Below are positions 42,313-51,661 of a stretch of DNA of 64,000 nucleotides, in pieces. This DNA is from Haladaptatus sp. QDMS2 (GTDB taxonomy: Archaea > Halobacteriota > Halobacteria > Halobacteriales > Halococcaceae): NCBI RefSeq assembly GCF_029338295.1, contig NZ_CP119791.1, positions 1,550,001-1,614,000 on the forward strand. Direction: 5' to 3'. Positions within the stretch are counted from its first letter, which is position 1. Each line of letters starts with the position of its first letter. The notes under the pieces are model-generated. The model searched no databases. It was not told the DNA's origin and was given only the letters and a program-made list of their open reading frames with translations. Position numbers and translations under genes: made by a program.

Positions 42313-43508
42313 CACTCGAGTGCTGTTTCGTACTCGAACACGCCGTCGAAGGCGCGTTCGAGGATGCCTTCTAAGTCCTCGCACGTCGTGACGCGCGGGT
42401 TGCCGGTGAGACTCCCGTCTTCGAGGGCTTGCTCTGCGAGTTCGGGAATCGCCTCACGCTCTGCGTCCGTCTCGGAAAGCGTTCGGGGAATGCGAACGTC
42501 GTCGCCGAGTTGCCGCGTGGCGCGGACGGCCTTGTACCCCTCATGGCGAGCTGGGGCCTCCTCGTCGACTGATTCTCCGAGTGCAGCCGCGATGTCGGTC
42601 AGTTTATCTGGTACCTGCGGGAGGTTGAACTCCATCACGTAGGGCAGGATAATCGCGTTCGCGAGACCGTGTGGGACGCCGAATTTTCCGCCGACCTGAT
42701 GGGAGAGGGCGTGGACCGCGCCGAGGCCAGCACCGTTGAACGCCATTCCCGCCTGTGTACTCGCACGGGCCAGTTTCGCGAGCGCCTCGTCGTCACCGCC
42801 GCGGTACTCGACGGCCCTCGTCAAGTGGGTTCCGACCTTCTCGATAGAATCGAGAGCGAGCGCCGAGGTCTGACTCTGGGCGTTGATGGAAACGTAGGCT
42901 TCGACGGCGTGCGTGAGCACGTCCATCCCCGTCGCGGCTTTCACCAGCGGCGGGGCGCTCTTGGTCAACTCGGGATCGACGAGCGCGAGGTCCGCGAGGA
43001 GCGTCACGTCGCCGATTTCTTCTTTGACGCTAGTCTCCGCGTCCTTGACGATACACCAGTGGCCGACTTCGCTTCCGGTCCCCGAGGTGGTGGGAATGTA
43101 AATGCTCGGCGGCGTGGGGTTCGGCACGTTGCCAGAGCCCTTGAAGTCGAGAATGTGGCCGTCATTAGTCGTGAGGATGCTCGCGGCTTTCGCGGTGTCC
43201 ATCGACGACCCGCCGCCGATACCGAGCATGAGGTCCGCGTCTGCGTCCTCGTAGGCGTCCGCCGCGGCGTGGACGACCGTATCGGTTGGGTCGGGTTCGA
43301 CGCCGTCGAACACCGCGTAGTCTACCCCCGCCTCGGAAATCGATTCGAGCACCGGTTCTAACACCCCAGCCTCTCGCACGCCGCTGTCGGTGACGACGAG
43401 GACGGTATCTGCACCGAACTGTTTTGCGTACGTGCCAGTCTGGGATGCCGTTCCGGCACCGAACAGCACCCGGTTCGGGACGTTCCACATGTGAGATTGC
43501 TGTGTCAT
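42312..43508 (-). CDS. Iron-containing alcohol dehydrogenase
   Basis: 398 aa of the group III (Fe-ADH) family. NAD-binding [11 protein letters not shown] (98-108) and TTSGTGSEV are present, as is the metal site with [13 protein letters not shown] and [19 protein letters not shown] (Asp and three His). It oxidises or reduces an alcohol/aldehyde pair in the cytoplasm; the substrate is not decidable. The start at 43508 gives [11 protein letters not shown]. The stop overlaps the truncated GcvH gene. Confidence 0.93.
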   Translation of the reverse strand: MTQQSHMWNVPNRVLFGAGTASQTGTYAKQFGADTVLVVTDSGVREAGVLEPVLESISEAGVDYAVFDGVEPDPTDTVVHAAADAYEDADADLMLGIGGGSSMDTAKAASILTTNDGHILDFKGSGNVPNPTPPSIYIPTTSGTGSEVGHWCIVKDAETSVKEEIGDVTLLADLALVDPELTKSAPPLVKAATGMDVLTHAVEAYVSINAQSQTSALALDSIEKVGTHLTRAVEYRGGDDEALAKLARASTQAGMAFNGAGLGAVHALSHQVGGKFGVPHGLANAIILPYVMEFNLPQVPDKLTDIAAALGESVDEEAPARHEGYKAVRATRQLGDDVRIPRTLSETDAEREAIPELAEQALEDGSLTGNPRVTTCEDLEGILERAFDGVFEYETALE

Positions 43509-43717
43509 GATAGGCTTCGTTGTCGTGTCGTGCGTCGCAAGCTACCCCGCCGGAAGGAGTGTTTCCCGAAAGCGGCGGGAACTGGCAGATACGCACTGGA
43601 CGCGCGTCCTGTGTGTTGCTCTCTAGCGTGCAAGGTGATTCTGCCACATACCTGCGGACATATAAATATTCACCACCGACCAGCCTAAGTGTCCTGCAGG
43701 TGATATAGCGGTGGAGA

Positions 43718-43999
43718 ATGGCAGAAATCACCGCACAAGATGACTTCGAAGTCCGTTTCATCCGCACTCCGGAGCAGTACGCCATCGGCGTTCGCGTGAG
43801 GGCCGAGGACGGAACGTGGTCAGCGCAGGCGATGCTCACGGCGGGACAGGTCGACCAGTTCATCGACGAACTGGCGACCGCACGCGATAAATCTCGCCGC
43901 GCGTCGATGCGCGAACTCGCCCAGGCAGCGGGCGCAGACGATGAGGAACTCGAAGAACTCTTAGACGAAGCACTGCCACTCGACGAGGACGAACCCTGA
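43718..43999 (+). CDS. Small acidic conserved hypothetical protein
   Basis: 93 aa, a single soluble domain with strands (DDFEVRFIRTPEQYAIGVRV) and a C-terminal acidic helix (DDEELEELLDEALPLDEDEP). A clear TATA (ACATATAAATATT, about 43658-43670) and a weak purine-rich ribosome-binding site precede it. Monocistronic. Function unknown. Confidence 0.65.
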   Translation: MAEITAQDDFEVRFIRTPEQYAIGVRVRAEDGTWSAQAMLTAGQVDQFIDELATARDKSRRASMRELAQAAGADDEELEELLDEALPLDEDEP

Positions 44000-44111
44000 A
44001 TTATGCGTCTTCGTCGAGCGGGTACAGCGGCCGCGAGAGATGTTCGTAGGTGAACTGGCTGAGGTCCGGGATTGCCATGCCCGGGGTCGTGAGAAAAGAG
44101 GCGGCCCGCGG

Positions 44112-45332
44112 TCAGTTCATCCGTTCGACTTCGTACCCTGCACCCTCGATTGCACCACGAATCGACTCTGCGTGTTCGGTCCCGCTCGTGACCACCTGGA
44201 AGACCAGATAGGCTTCGCCGACTCGCAGGTCGTCGACCGCCCGGTCGTGGCGCACGTCGCGGATGTTCGCCCCCTGTTCTGCGATAATGCCGGAAATTTC
44301 GGTCATCTTGCCCGGCTGGTCCTCGATCTTCACGCGCAGGCGCAGGAGCTGGCAACGTTCGGTGAGCGCGTGGGTCAACACGGTCTGGAGCATGGACATG
44401 TCGATGTTCCCGCCACAGAGCAGTGGAACGACGGTTTCTCCCTCCACGTCGAGTTTGTCGCTCAGAAGAGCGGCGATGGAAACCGCACCCGCACCCTCGA
44501 CCAGTTGCTTTGCGCGTTCCAGAAGAATGAGAATCCCGTTCGAAATCTCGTCGTCAGAAACGGTGATGACCTCGTCTACGTGCGCCTCGATGAGTTCGTA
44601 CGTTAGCTGGGAGATGCCACCGGTGGCGATGCCGTCGGCGATGGTGTTCGGGTGGTCGATTGAGTGTGGCCCACCCTTGTCCAGACTTTCGGGAACTGTA
44701 GACGCCGAATCCGCCTGCACCCCGACGACGCGGATATCCGAATCGAGCGCCTTGAGTGCGGTCGAGATGCCACCGATGAGGCCCCCGCCGCCGATGGGAA
44801 CGATGACCGTGTCCACGTCGGGGAGGTCCTCGTAGATTTCGAGGCCGATGGTTCCCTGCCCGGCCGCGATGTCCGGGTCGTCGTATGCGTGGACGAAGAT
44901 GGTGTCGTCAGCCTGCGTGAGCGTCCGGGCGTAGGTCATCGCCTCGGGGAAGTTGCTGCCGTGTAACTCTACGTCTCCGCCGTAGTCGCGGGTCGCGTCG
45001 ATTTTCGCCTGCGGTGCGTTCTTCGGCATGACGATCGTCGAGTCGATGCCGACTTTCGTCGCGGCGAGGGCGACCCCCTGGGCGTGATTCCCCGCGCTCG
45101 CGGCGACGACTCGGGTCACGCCACCGGCTGCTGCAACTTGCTTGAGTTTGTTGTACGCCCCGCGGGTCTTGAACGACCCCGTCCGTTGGAGGTGTTCCAT
45201 CTTGAGGTGGACGTCCGCGCCGGACATCCGACTGAGCGAGCGACTCGTCTCTACGGGCGTGTGGCGCACGACGGCCTCGTCGTCGAACCGCTCGCGGGCC
45301 GCCTGAATGTCGCCGAGTTCGATACTGACCAT
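44112..45332 (-). CDS. ilvA: Threonine ammonia-lyase with ACT domain
   Basis: 406 aa. It deaminates threonine to 2-oxobutanoate, the first step of isoleucine synthesis or of threonine catabolism. PLP binding lysine K55 in GSFKTRGAYNKL, the substrate/PLP pocket SAGNHAQGVALAA, and the glycine loop PIGGGGLIGGIS are all present. A C-terminal ACT domain (LRVKIEDQPGKMTEISGI) suggests allosteric control by an amino acid. The start at 45332 agrees with the family. Confidence 0.93.
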   Translation of the reverse strand: MVSIELGDIQAARERFDDEAVVRHTPVETSRSLSRMSGADVHLKMEHLQRTGSFKTRGAYNKLKQVAAAGGVTRVVAASAGNHAQGVALAATKVGIDSTIVMPKNAPQAKIDATRDYGGDVELHGSNFPEAMTYARTLTQADDTIFVHAYDDPDIAAGQGTIGLEIYEDLPDVDTVIVPIGGGGLIGGISTALKALDSDIRVVGVQADSASTVPESLDKGGPHSIDHPNTIADGIATGGISQLTYELIEAHVDEVITVSDDEISNGILILLERAKQLVEGAGAVSIAALLSDKLDVEGETVVPLLCGGNIDMSMLQTVLTHALTERCQLLRLRVKIEDQPGKMTEISGIIAEQGANIRDVRHDRAVDDLRVGEAYLVFQVVTSGTEHAESIRGAIEGAGYEVERMN

Positions 45333-45429
45333 CGTTGCATAATACCGAATAAGGAGGTATAAACAGTTTCGCGTTATCTGCCGGGAACCTAAAAACGGGT
45401 CGTCGAATTCGCGGCGGAGACCAGTGTGT

Positions 45430-45978
45430 TCAGATCCACTTCTCGCCCGCCGTGATGACCACGTCGAGCCAGTTTTCGCGTGGCGGAAGCGGGCAGGTGA
45501 AGGCGTCTGAGTAGGCGCAAAACGGGTTGAACGCGAGGTTGAAGTCGAGCGTCAGTTCGTCGCCGTCTTCGAGGCCATCCTCGGTTTCGAACTCCATGTA
45601 GCGACCGTACTGGAACGTCTGCTGTCCCGTGGTTTTGTCGCGGAAGGGGACGAAGTACGGGCCGTCTCCCTGTCGATACGCGGCGAGGGTGTACTCTCCT
45701 TCGCCGAGATTGAACGTAAGCGTGAGCGAGCGTTCGTACTCGACTTCCGGGCCGGCCGTGGTTTCGAGCGAGACGGTTTCCGGATCCTCGTGGACCGTGG
45801 CCGTGGCTTCGACCCGGTAGTCAGGGTCCGGCGCGAAGTACTGGAGGCCGTCGAACTCGTCGCGGTTTTCCGGAGCGACCGGTGACTGGCGGTGGTCGCT
45901 GAAAAATTGGTCTTTCTCCTCACGGTGGGCTTCCAGTTCCTCGGCCCACGTGGCTGCATCGAACGTGGCGTCCGTCAT
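45430..45978 (-). CDS. DUF1684 family protein
   Basis: 182 aa. The family pattern is visible: FSDHRQSPVAPENRDEFDGLQYFAPDPDYRVEA, GEGEYTLAAYR, FVPFRDKTTGQQTFQYGRYME, and the C-terminal FNPFCAYSDAFTCPLPPRENWL. DUF1684 proteins are widespread, cytosolic and of unknown function. It is leftward between ilvA and the protease gene, with no close coupling. Confidence 0.9.
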   Translation of the reverse strand: MTDATFDAATWAEELEAHREEKDQFFSDHRQSPVAPENRDEFDGLQYFAPDPDYRVEATATVHEDPETVSLETTAGPEVEYERSLTLTFNLGEGEYTLAAYRQGDGPYFVPFRDKTTGQQTFQYGRYMEFETEDGLEDGDELTLDFNLAFNPFCAYSDAFTCPLPPRENWLDVVITAGEKWI

Positions 45979-46048
45979 TAGCGGCGTTATCAGATGCGCA
46001 CGGGTAACGCTTACGTCATCGGAGAAGGGGGACCACAGGATACGAGAC

Positions 46049-47626
46049 TTACTGCGTCTCGGTGATGGTGAGGGTGTAACTGCCGCTGCCGCTGTAGGAA
46101 TCGACGAGGATGTGGAGGTCCGTCGAGTCGTCCGGCGCGGAGATGGTGATGTTCTCCTCGCTGTTCGCGCTGTAGGAGCGGTAGTCGTAGGAGTACGTGG
46201 TCGGGCACGTTCCGGTGCCGTCGTTCACGTACAGGTCGAAGTCCGCAGAGGTGGGACCAGCGAGGTCCACCTCGACCTGACTTGGATTGGAGTACGTCCA
46301 CGCGTACGACCAGCAATCGGAGTCAGAGGAACTCGAGAGCGAGTCGTTGACCGTCGTCGAGTCCGTTTCGCCGCCGCCACCGCCACCGGAGTTCGCCGGG
46401 TCGGTGTTGACTGCGTTCGCGGCGTCCACGCGGCCGTTGCCCTGTTCGTTCGAGCTGTGACCCATGTCCACGGCTGTGGCGTTCAGGTGGTCGCGCAGTT
46501 CCGTGTTCGAGATGTCCCACTGGGCGAGCGTGAGTCCGGCGACTCCTGCGACGACGGGCGTCGCCATCGAGGTTCCGGAAATCTTGTTGTAGCCGTCGTC
46601 GGTCCACGTAGAGAGGACGTCCGTACCGGGTGCACAGAGTTCGACTTTGCTGCCGGTGTTCGCGTAAGCCGCCATCGACCCGTCGGGGTCGAGCGCGGAG
46701 ACGGCGACACACTCGCTGTAGGCAGCCGGATAGCTGACCGAGGTGCCGTAGTCGTTCCCCGTCGCGGCAGCGATATAGACGCCCTGGGTGTTGTAGGCGT
46801 ACGAGACGGCGTCTTTCATCGTCTGCGTGTAGCCGCCACCACCGAGGGACATGTTGATGACATCGGCACCGTTGTCGGCAGCCCACGTCACGGCGTCTGC
46901 GATGTCGGAGGTCGAACCGCTCCCCTCCTCGCTCAGGGCGCGAGCCGAGAGAATCGAGGAGTTTCCAATGCCGGTGATACCCTCACCGTTGTCGATTTCA
47001 CCCGCTGCGATACCGGCGACGTGGGTCCCGTGGTACTCGTCTGCGAGCACGTCCGGGTACGGGTCCGAGTCGTCGTCGACGAAGTCGTAGCCGTAATTGG
47101 CCACGCTACCGTCCATGTTCCCATCGAGGTCAGGGTGGTCGTACTTGACACCTTGGTCGACGACGGCGATGGTCACGCTCGAACTGCCGAGCGTCGTGTC
47201 CCACGCAGCGGCAGCGTTGACCATCTGGTCTGCGTATTGGTCGCCATAGCGGGTGTCGTCCGGTGTGTAAAATGCCGTGTGAGTTGTGTTGTCCTCTGCG
47301 TACTTGATGTACTCCTCCTTCCGAACGCGCTCTTTGAAATTCTCCTTCGCGTTCTCGTCTGCGTTCTCGTTGAATCGAACCGCGACGTACCGAAGCCGAT
47401 CATTGTCGTGAACCGCTTTCGCGTTTTCCGGAACGTGTTTCTCCACCTCCGCCCGGTGGTCACCTGCGCCCTGTGAAACACCGACGAGTACCTCGTCCTC
47501 TTTCGATCCTCGTCGTCGGCCGTTGTTCGGCCCCTGTGCCGCCGCCTGTCCCATCGAAGCGAGCAGTGCAGCGGACCCGGTTGCTTTCAGAAATTTACGC
47601 CGTCCAAGTGGGAGTTTGTCACCCAT
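46049..47626 (-). CDS. Tat-exported subtilisin-like protease (halolysin type)
   Basis: 525 aa from the ATG at 47626. The twin-arginine signal GRRKFLKA ends before QAAAQG, then comes a ~90-residue inhibitor propeptide (I9-like VRFNENADENAKENF). The S8 catalytic domain has D157 (AVVDQGVKYDHPDL), H202 (HGTHVAG), N291 (ATGNDYG) and S353 (SGTSMATP). After a Gly-rich linker (SGGGGGG) a C-terminal pre-peptidase (PPC-like) beta domain ends the chain, as in halolysin R4. Secreted folded by Tat, it degrades extracellular protein. Confidence 0.93.
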   Translation of the reverse strand: MGDKLPLGRRKFLKATGSAALLASMGQAAAQGPNNGRRRGSKEDEVLVGVSQGAGDHRAEVEKHVPENAKAVHDNDRLRYVAVRFNENADENAKENFKERVRKEEYIKYAEDNTTHTAFYTPDDTRYGDQYADQMVNAAAAWDTTLGSSSVTIAVVDQGVKYDHPDLDGNMDGSVANYGYDFVDDDSDPYPDVLADEYHGTHVAGIAAGEIDNGEGITGIGNSSILSARALSEEGSGSTSDIADAVTWAADNGADVINMSLGGGGYTQTMKDAVSYAYNTQGVYIAAATGNDYGTSVSYPAAYSECVAVSALDPDGSMAAYANTGSKVELCAPGTDVLSTWTDDGYNKISGTSMATPVVAGVAGLTLAQWDISNTELRDHLNATAVDMGHSSNEQGNGRVDAANAVNTDPANSGGGGGGETDSTTVNDSLSSSSDSDCWSYAWTYSNPSQVEVDLAGPTSADFDLYVNDGTGTCPTTYSYDYRSYSANSEENITISAPDDSTDLHILVDSYSGSGSYTLTITETQ

Positions 47627-47759
47627 GGTGCGACTTAACAACAGACACTACATTATTTAAATTTTATTATATCTATTAATGAAAATAAAACAGTTCTAGC
47701 TTGACACGATTTCTGCACCGAGTAGCGGCTTTTTTAATGGCAGTGGCATACTTCACAGA

Positions 47760-48314
47760 ATGGCACCCCCGGCAATCGTTGCAATTTCGGGCAGCAGACG
47801 GACGCAGAGCTACACCAAACGCAGTCTCCAGCACGCGCTCCGCGCCGCCGAGGCGGCAGGCGCGACGACGGAGCTCATCGACCTGGGCGCAGTGGAGTTG
47901 CCCCTCTATCACCCGGGTCACGAGGAATCCGCCGAACTCGAAGCGCTCCTTCGCACTGTGCGAGAGGCGGACGGCGTCATGGTCGGGTCGCCCGTCTACC
48001 ATGGATCGTACTCCTCTACGTTCAAGAATTTCCATGACTACTGCGGGTTCGACGAATTTTCCGACACCGCAGTTGGCCTCCTTGCCGTTGCGGGCGGGAG
48101 TTCCTACGGAAGCACCTTAGACCACATGCGAATCACCGTTCGAGGCGTCCACGGCTGGGTGATGCCCCACCAGGTCGGTATTCCGAACGTCCGCAAACAG
48201 TTCGACGAAGCAGGCTACGTCGACCCGGCGCTCGAAGCGCGCGTGGAGAAACTTGGCACGCAGATCGTCGAGTACGCACAGCGCCTCCGCCGGCCGATAG
48301 ACGAGGCACACTGA
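47760..48314 (+). CDS. NADPH-dependent FMN reductase
   Basis: 184 aa of the flavodoxin-like FMN reductase family. GSRRTQSYTKRSL is the FMN-phosphate loop and VGSPVYHGSYSSTFKNFHDY the flavin-ring contact. It reduces FMN or quinones with NAD(P)H. A TATA-like CTTTTTTAATGG about 28 bases upstream of the ATG suggests a leaderless message. Confidence 0.9.
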   Translation: MAPPAIVAISGSRRTQSYTKRSLQHALRAAEAAGATTELIDLGAVELPLYHPGHEESAELEALLRTVREADGVMVGSPVYHGSYSSTFKNFHDYCGFDEFSDTAVGLLAVAGGSSYGSTLDHMRITVRGVHGWVMPHQVGIPNVRKQFDEAGYVDPALEARVEKLGTQIVEYAQRLRRPIDEAH

Positions 48315-48348
48315 CCAGTAATACTGGCCCGTAATACTGGACAGTATT
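48315..48348. promoter_or_regulatory. Palindromic operator candidate upstream of GrpB gene
   Basis: Two nested palindromes share the half-site AATACTGG: CCAGTA-A-TACTGG at 48315-48327 and AATACTG-GA-CAGTATT at 48333-48348. The repeated AATACTGG copies begin 13 bp apart. They lie between the FMN reductase stop and the GrpB start, where a repressor would act. Confidence 0.5.
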
Positions 48349-48369
48349 TCTGACCGGTACGATTCAGGC

Positions 48370-48891
48370 ATGAGTCAAACACCGATTACCCTCGCCGACT
48401 ACGACCCGGACTGGCCTGCGGCCTTCGACGCGGAGGCGAGTCACATCGAGTCGGTAATCGGCGAGCACATAGAGCGAATCGAACACATCGGTAGTACGGC
48501 GGTTCCCGGCCTGCCCGCCAAACCAATCATCGACATCATGGTCGGCCTCGACGCGCTCGCGGACGCGGCCAGGTGCCTCGGACCACTCGAAGCACTCGGG
48601 TACGAGTACGTCTCTACGTTCGAGGATGTGATGCCTGAACGCCGATACTTAAGGAAGAGCGAGGGCGACACCCGCACCCATCACCTCCACATGGTCGAGA
48701 CAGCGAGCGACTTCTGGGAGCGCCACCTCGCCTTCCGCGACTACCTCCGCACCCATCCGGAGGTTGCCGCCGATTACGCCGACCTGAAACGGGACTTGGC
48801 CGCAGCACATCCACACGACATCGGCGCGTACACCGACGGTAAAGACGACTTCATCAGACGGGTCGAACGACAAGCGCTCACAGACCAGTAA
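48370..48891 (+). CDS. GrpB family protein (UPF0157)
   Basis: 173 aa. The family core is plain: YDPDWPAAFDAEASHI, IEHIGSTAVPGLPAKPIIDI (nucleotidyltransferase-like G-S and D-x-D region) and RTHHLHMVETASDFWERHL. GrpB proteins are small nucleotidyltransferase-like enzymes, some linked to dephospho-CoA kinase; the substrate here is unknown. Overlapping palindromes upstream may regulate it. Confidence 0.9.
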   Translation: MSQTPITLADYDPDWPAAFDAEASHIESVIGEHIERIEHIGSTAVPGLPAKPIIDIMVGLDALADAARCLGPLEALGYEYVSTFEDVMPERRYLRKSEGDTRTHHLHMVETASDFWERHLAFRDYLRTHPEVAADYADLKRDLAAAHPHDIGAYTDGKDDFIRRVERQALTDQ

Positions 48892-49512
48892 TCAGTCGAG
48901 ACGGGTGACGATTGCGAGCAGTGCATGATGGTTGTACTTGCTCGGGTCGGTGGACTCGAACGTCGATTCGCGAATCTCCTCGATTCGCCACCCTTCACCG
49001 AATGCCTGACCAATGAGGTCCTCGTTCGTGCTCGGACCCATTCGCCCATCCCGCTCGCTGAAGCCGAGCATGATGTAAGTGCCACCGGGGACGAGCGCCG
49101 ACCGGAGGCTCTCGCCGTAGGCTTCCACCTCGTCAGGACCGAACACGTGAAACAGCCCACAGTCGGTGACGGTGTCGAACTGCTGGCCGAGGTCGCCAAG
49201 CGCGAACGCGTCGTGAACCTCGAACTGTGCGCGGTCTGTCAGGCCGCGGTCAGCTGCTTTCGCTCGTGCCTTTACAATCGCATTTTCCGCCGCATCCACG
49301 CCGAGAACTGTGTGTCAATGTTCAGCGTAGAACAGCGCGTTTTCACCCGTTCCACAGCCAACGTCGAGGATACTGCCGTCGATAACGCCTGCATCGACGA
49401 GTTCGACGAGTGTGGGTTGGGGACGGCCGATGTCCCACGGTGGCGTTCCGGCGGCGTACGACTCGTTGAAGTCGAGTTTTTCGGGCGACTTTTCGTTCTG
49501 TTCGTCCGTCAT
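48892..49512 (-). pseudogene. Class I SAM methyltransferase with in-frame TGA
   Basis: Reading leftward from the ATG at 49512: [20 protein letters not shown], then [18 protein letters not shown] (SAM motif I), a TGA stop (49315-49317), and in the same frame HTVLGVDAAENAI, DCGLFHVFGPDE and the rest of a typical ~200-aa thiopurine-type methyltransferase. Related proteins have glycine at the stop (AEHGHxVLGVD), so one G-to-T change (GGA to TGA) explains it. A nonsense pseudogene, unless it is a sequencing error or an unusual readthrough. It converges with the end of the GrpB gene without overlap. Confidence 0.8.
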
Positions 49513-49712
49513 CGGCTCCCTCTCAGTCGCTGCATATTTGAACGAACAACGAGTGAGTGGATAAGTCACCCGTCGGTTGCACTGGCGCACGCTGCCAGTA
49601 ACCCTGCCTCCCACCCGGACGGGTACCGTCGCGGATACCGGTTCTATATCCCATTATACAGTTTATTGCACCGGTAGCAAGTCTTTTTGTGGGCGGTCGT
49701 TTCTCACCGGGT

Positions 49713-50201
49713 ATGAGCACGCGAGATGAGCTTTTGGCGCTCCTCCTCGAGAATGCCCGCTACTCGACTGAAGACCTGGCCCGGCAGATGGGCGCAGACG
49801 AAGCGGAGGTAACGGCGGCAATCGAGGAACTGGAGGCCTCGGGCCTCATTCGCGGCTATCAGGCGGTCGTCGATTGGGACCGTGCAGACCGCGAACGAAT
49901 CCGGGCGCTCGTCGAGTTGAACGTCACGCTCGACCGCGAGACCGGCTACGACGACATCGCCGACCGACTGGTGAAATTCCCGCCGGTCAAATCGCTCCGG
50001 CTGGTGAGTGGCGATTACGACTTCGCACTCGAAGTCGAGGGAGACTCCCTGCGCGAAGTATCGAAGTTCATCAGCGAAAAAGTGGCTCCCGTCCCCGAAA
50101 TCACGCAGACGGTGACCCACTACATCATGGAGACGTACAAGGACCGCGGCTTCGAGATGGGCGACGGCCACGACGATGGTCGGCTCTCGTTTTCGCCATG
50201 A
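49713..50201 (+). CDS. Lrp/AsnC-type transcription regulator
   Basis: 162 aa from the ATG at 49713. N-terminal winged HTH (LALLLENARYSTEDLARQMGADEAEVTAAIEELEASGLI), then an Lrp-type RAM/ACT ligand domain with the conserved VKSLRLVSGDYDFALEVEG. It binds DNA as a feast/famine regulator responding to an amino acid. Its last codon overlaps the next ATG (CCATGA), so it is co-translated with the aminotransferase and probably controls it. Confidence 0.92.
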   Translation: MSTRDELLALLLENARYSTEDLARQMGADEAEVTAAIEELEASGLIRGYQAVVDWDRADRERIRALVELNVTLDRETGYDDIADRLVKFPPVKSLRLVSGDYDFALEVEGDSLREVSKFISEKVAPVPEITQTVTHYIMETYKDRGFEMGDGHDDGRLSFSP

Positions 50202-51337
50202 AAATTGCAGACCGCGTCCAGCAGATTCCGCCGTCAGGAATCCGCAAGTTCTTCGAAATCGCAGAGGAGATGGACGACGTCATCTCTCTCGGCGTCGGCG
50301 AACCCGACTTCACCGCGCCGTGGGCGGCCCGCGAAGCGGCCATCGAGTCGCTCAAGGACGGCAAAACGTCCTACACGGCCAATCGCGGGATGCGAGAACT
50401 CCGCGAGGCGATCGCAAAGCGAGTTTCAGTGCAATACGACTTCACGTACGACCCAGACACGGAGGTTCTCGTCACCGCGGGCGCGAGTGAAGCCCTCGAC
50501 GTGGCGTTTCGGGCGCTCGTCGACCCCGGCGACGTAGTAGCCATTGCACAACCGTCGTACATCTCGTACGTGCCGGGAGTCACATTCGCCGGTGGGGAGC
50601 CGCTTCCCGTTCCAACGCATGAGGAAGACGACTTCAAACTCACGCGCGAGGTGCTCGAGGCAAACGGCGTCGCCGACGCGGACCTGCTGGTGCTTTGTTA
50701 CCCGAACAACCCGACGGGAGCCATCATGACCGAGTCAGAGCTCGCTGAGGTCGCCGCGTTCGTGCGCGAACACGACCTGACGGTCCTCTCGGACGAAATC
50801 TACGCCGACCTCACCTACGGCGAGGAGCATACCTCGATTGCGACGTTCGAGGGGCTTAGAGAGCGAACCGTGGTGTTCAACGGGTTCTCGAAGGCCTACG
50901 CCATGACGGGCCTGCGCCTCGGTTACGCGCTCGCACCGGCGAAGACCATCGGGGCGATGAATCGTGTCCACCAGTACTCGATGCTTTCCGCACCGACGAC
51001 CGCCCAGTACGCTGCACTGGAGGCACTCGAGTCGTGCGACGGCGACGTAATCGAGATGCGAGACCAGTACAATCGTCGCCGGCAGTTCGTCCTTTCGCGG
51101 TTCGAAGAGATGGGTATCGACTGCTTCGAGGCCAAGGGGGCGTTCTACGTCTTCCCCGAGTGTCCGTGGGAAGACACGGACGCGTTCGCAGAACAGTTAC
51201 TTCAAGAACAGAGCGTTGCCCTCGTCCCCGGCCACGTCTTCGGTGAGAGTGGTACGGGTCACCTTCGCGTCTCATACGCGACCGGGCTCGACGACCTGCG
51301 CGAAGCGATGGCCAGAATCGAAGCGTTCCTCGACTAG
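50198..51337 (+). CDS. Class I/II (PLP) aminotransferase
   Basis: 379 aa, fold type I. Motifs: GVGEPDFTAPWA, TAGASEALDVAF, CYPNNPTGAIM, then the PLP lysine K232 in FNGFSKAYAMTGLRLGY and the Arg that binds the carboxylate in GTGHLRVSYAT. It fits the aspartate/aromatic aminotransferase group that transfers amino groups between amino and keto acids. It starts within the stop of the Lrp gene (ATGA overlap). Confidence 0.92.
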   Translation: MKIADRVQQIPPSGIRKFFEIAEEMDDVISLGVGEPDFTAPWAAREAAIESLKDGKTSYTANRGMRELREAIAKRVSVQYDFTYDPDTEVLVTAGASEALDVAFRALVDPGDVVAIAQPSYISYVPGVTFAGGEPLPVPTHEEDDFKLTREVLEANGVADADLLVLCYPNNPTGAIMTESELAEVAAFVREHDLTVLSDEIYADLTYGEEHTSIATFEGLRERTVVFNGFSKAYAMTGLRLGYALAPAKTIGAMNRVHQYSMLSAPTTAQYAALEALESCDGDVIEMRDQYNRRRQFVLSRFEEMGIDCFEAKGAFYVFPECPWEDTDAFAEQLLQEQSVALVPGHVFGESGTGHLRVSYATGLDDLREAMARIEAFLD

Positions 51338-51661
51338 CGTCAATCTTCTCCCGCTTTTCGGTTTTATAGCGTGAGCGACGGCAAGGTGTGATAAATCGTA
51401 TGACACGATACGAAACGATACGGATAGCTGGAACGTTGACCGCGAGCAATGCAGTCGTCTTCCTTACACGAAGGCGGAATCGAATGCATTAGTTTTCCAT
51501 CAACAGACCCCTATGTTTCCGAGAATCGTAACACGGAAATTGACTATTAATCAAGAGCGTCACGAAATTTGAATCATTTCGCTCTTCATAATCAAACAGT
51601 GTAAGAATTCATACAAATAAGCGCAACACTTTTTCTCTCATACGGAGTATTAAAACAGGAA
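51338..51661. other. Pilus operon upstream region
   Basis: 324 bp with no gene. Near its left end the direct repeat ACGATACG occurs twice, exactly 10 bp apart (51405-51412 and 51415-51422), and CGTAT-ATACG flanks the first. One-helix-turn spacing suits a regulator binding one face of DNA. The right part is strongly A+T-rich and should hold the promoter of the pilus operon, ending in a short purine-rich stretch before the ATG at 51662. Confidence 0.55.

Noticed and set aside
45950-47476. 508-codon frame opposite the halolysin gene
   Set aside because: Shadow of the real, motif-bearing protease gene.
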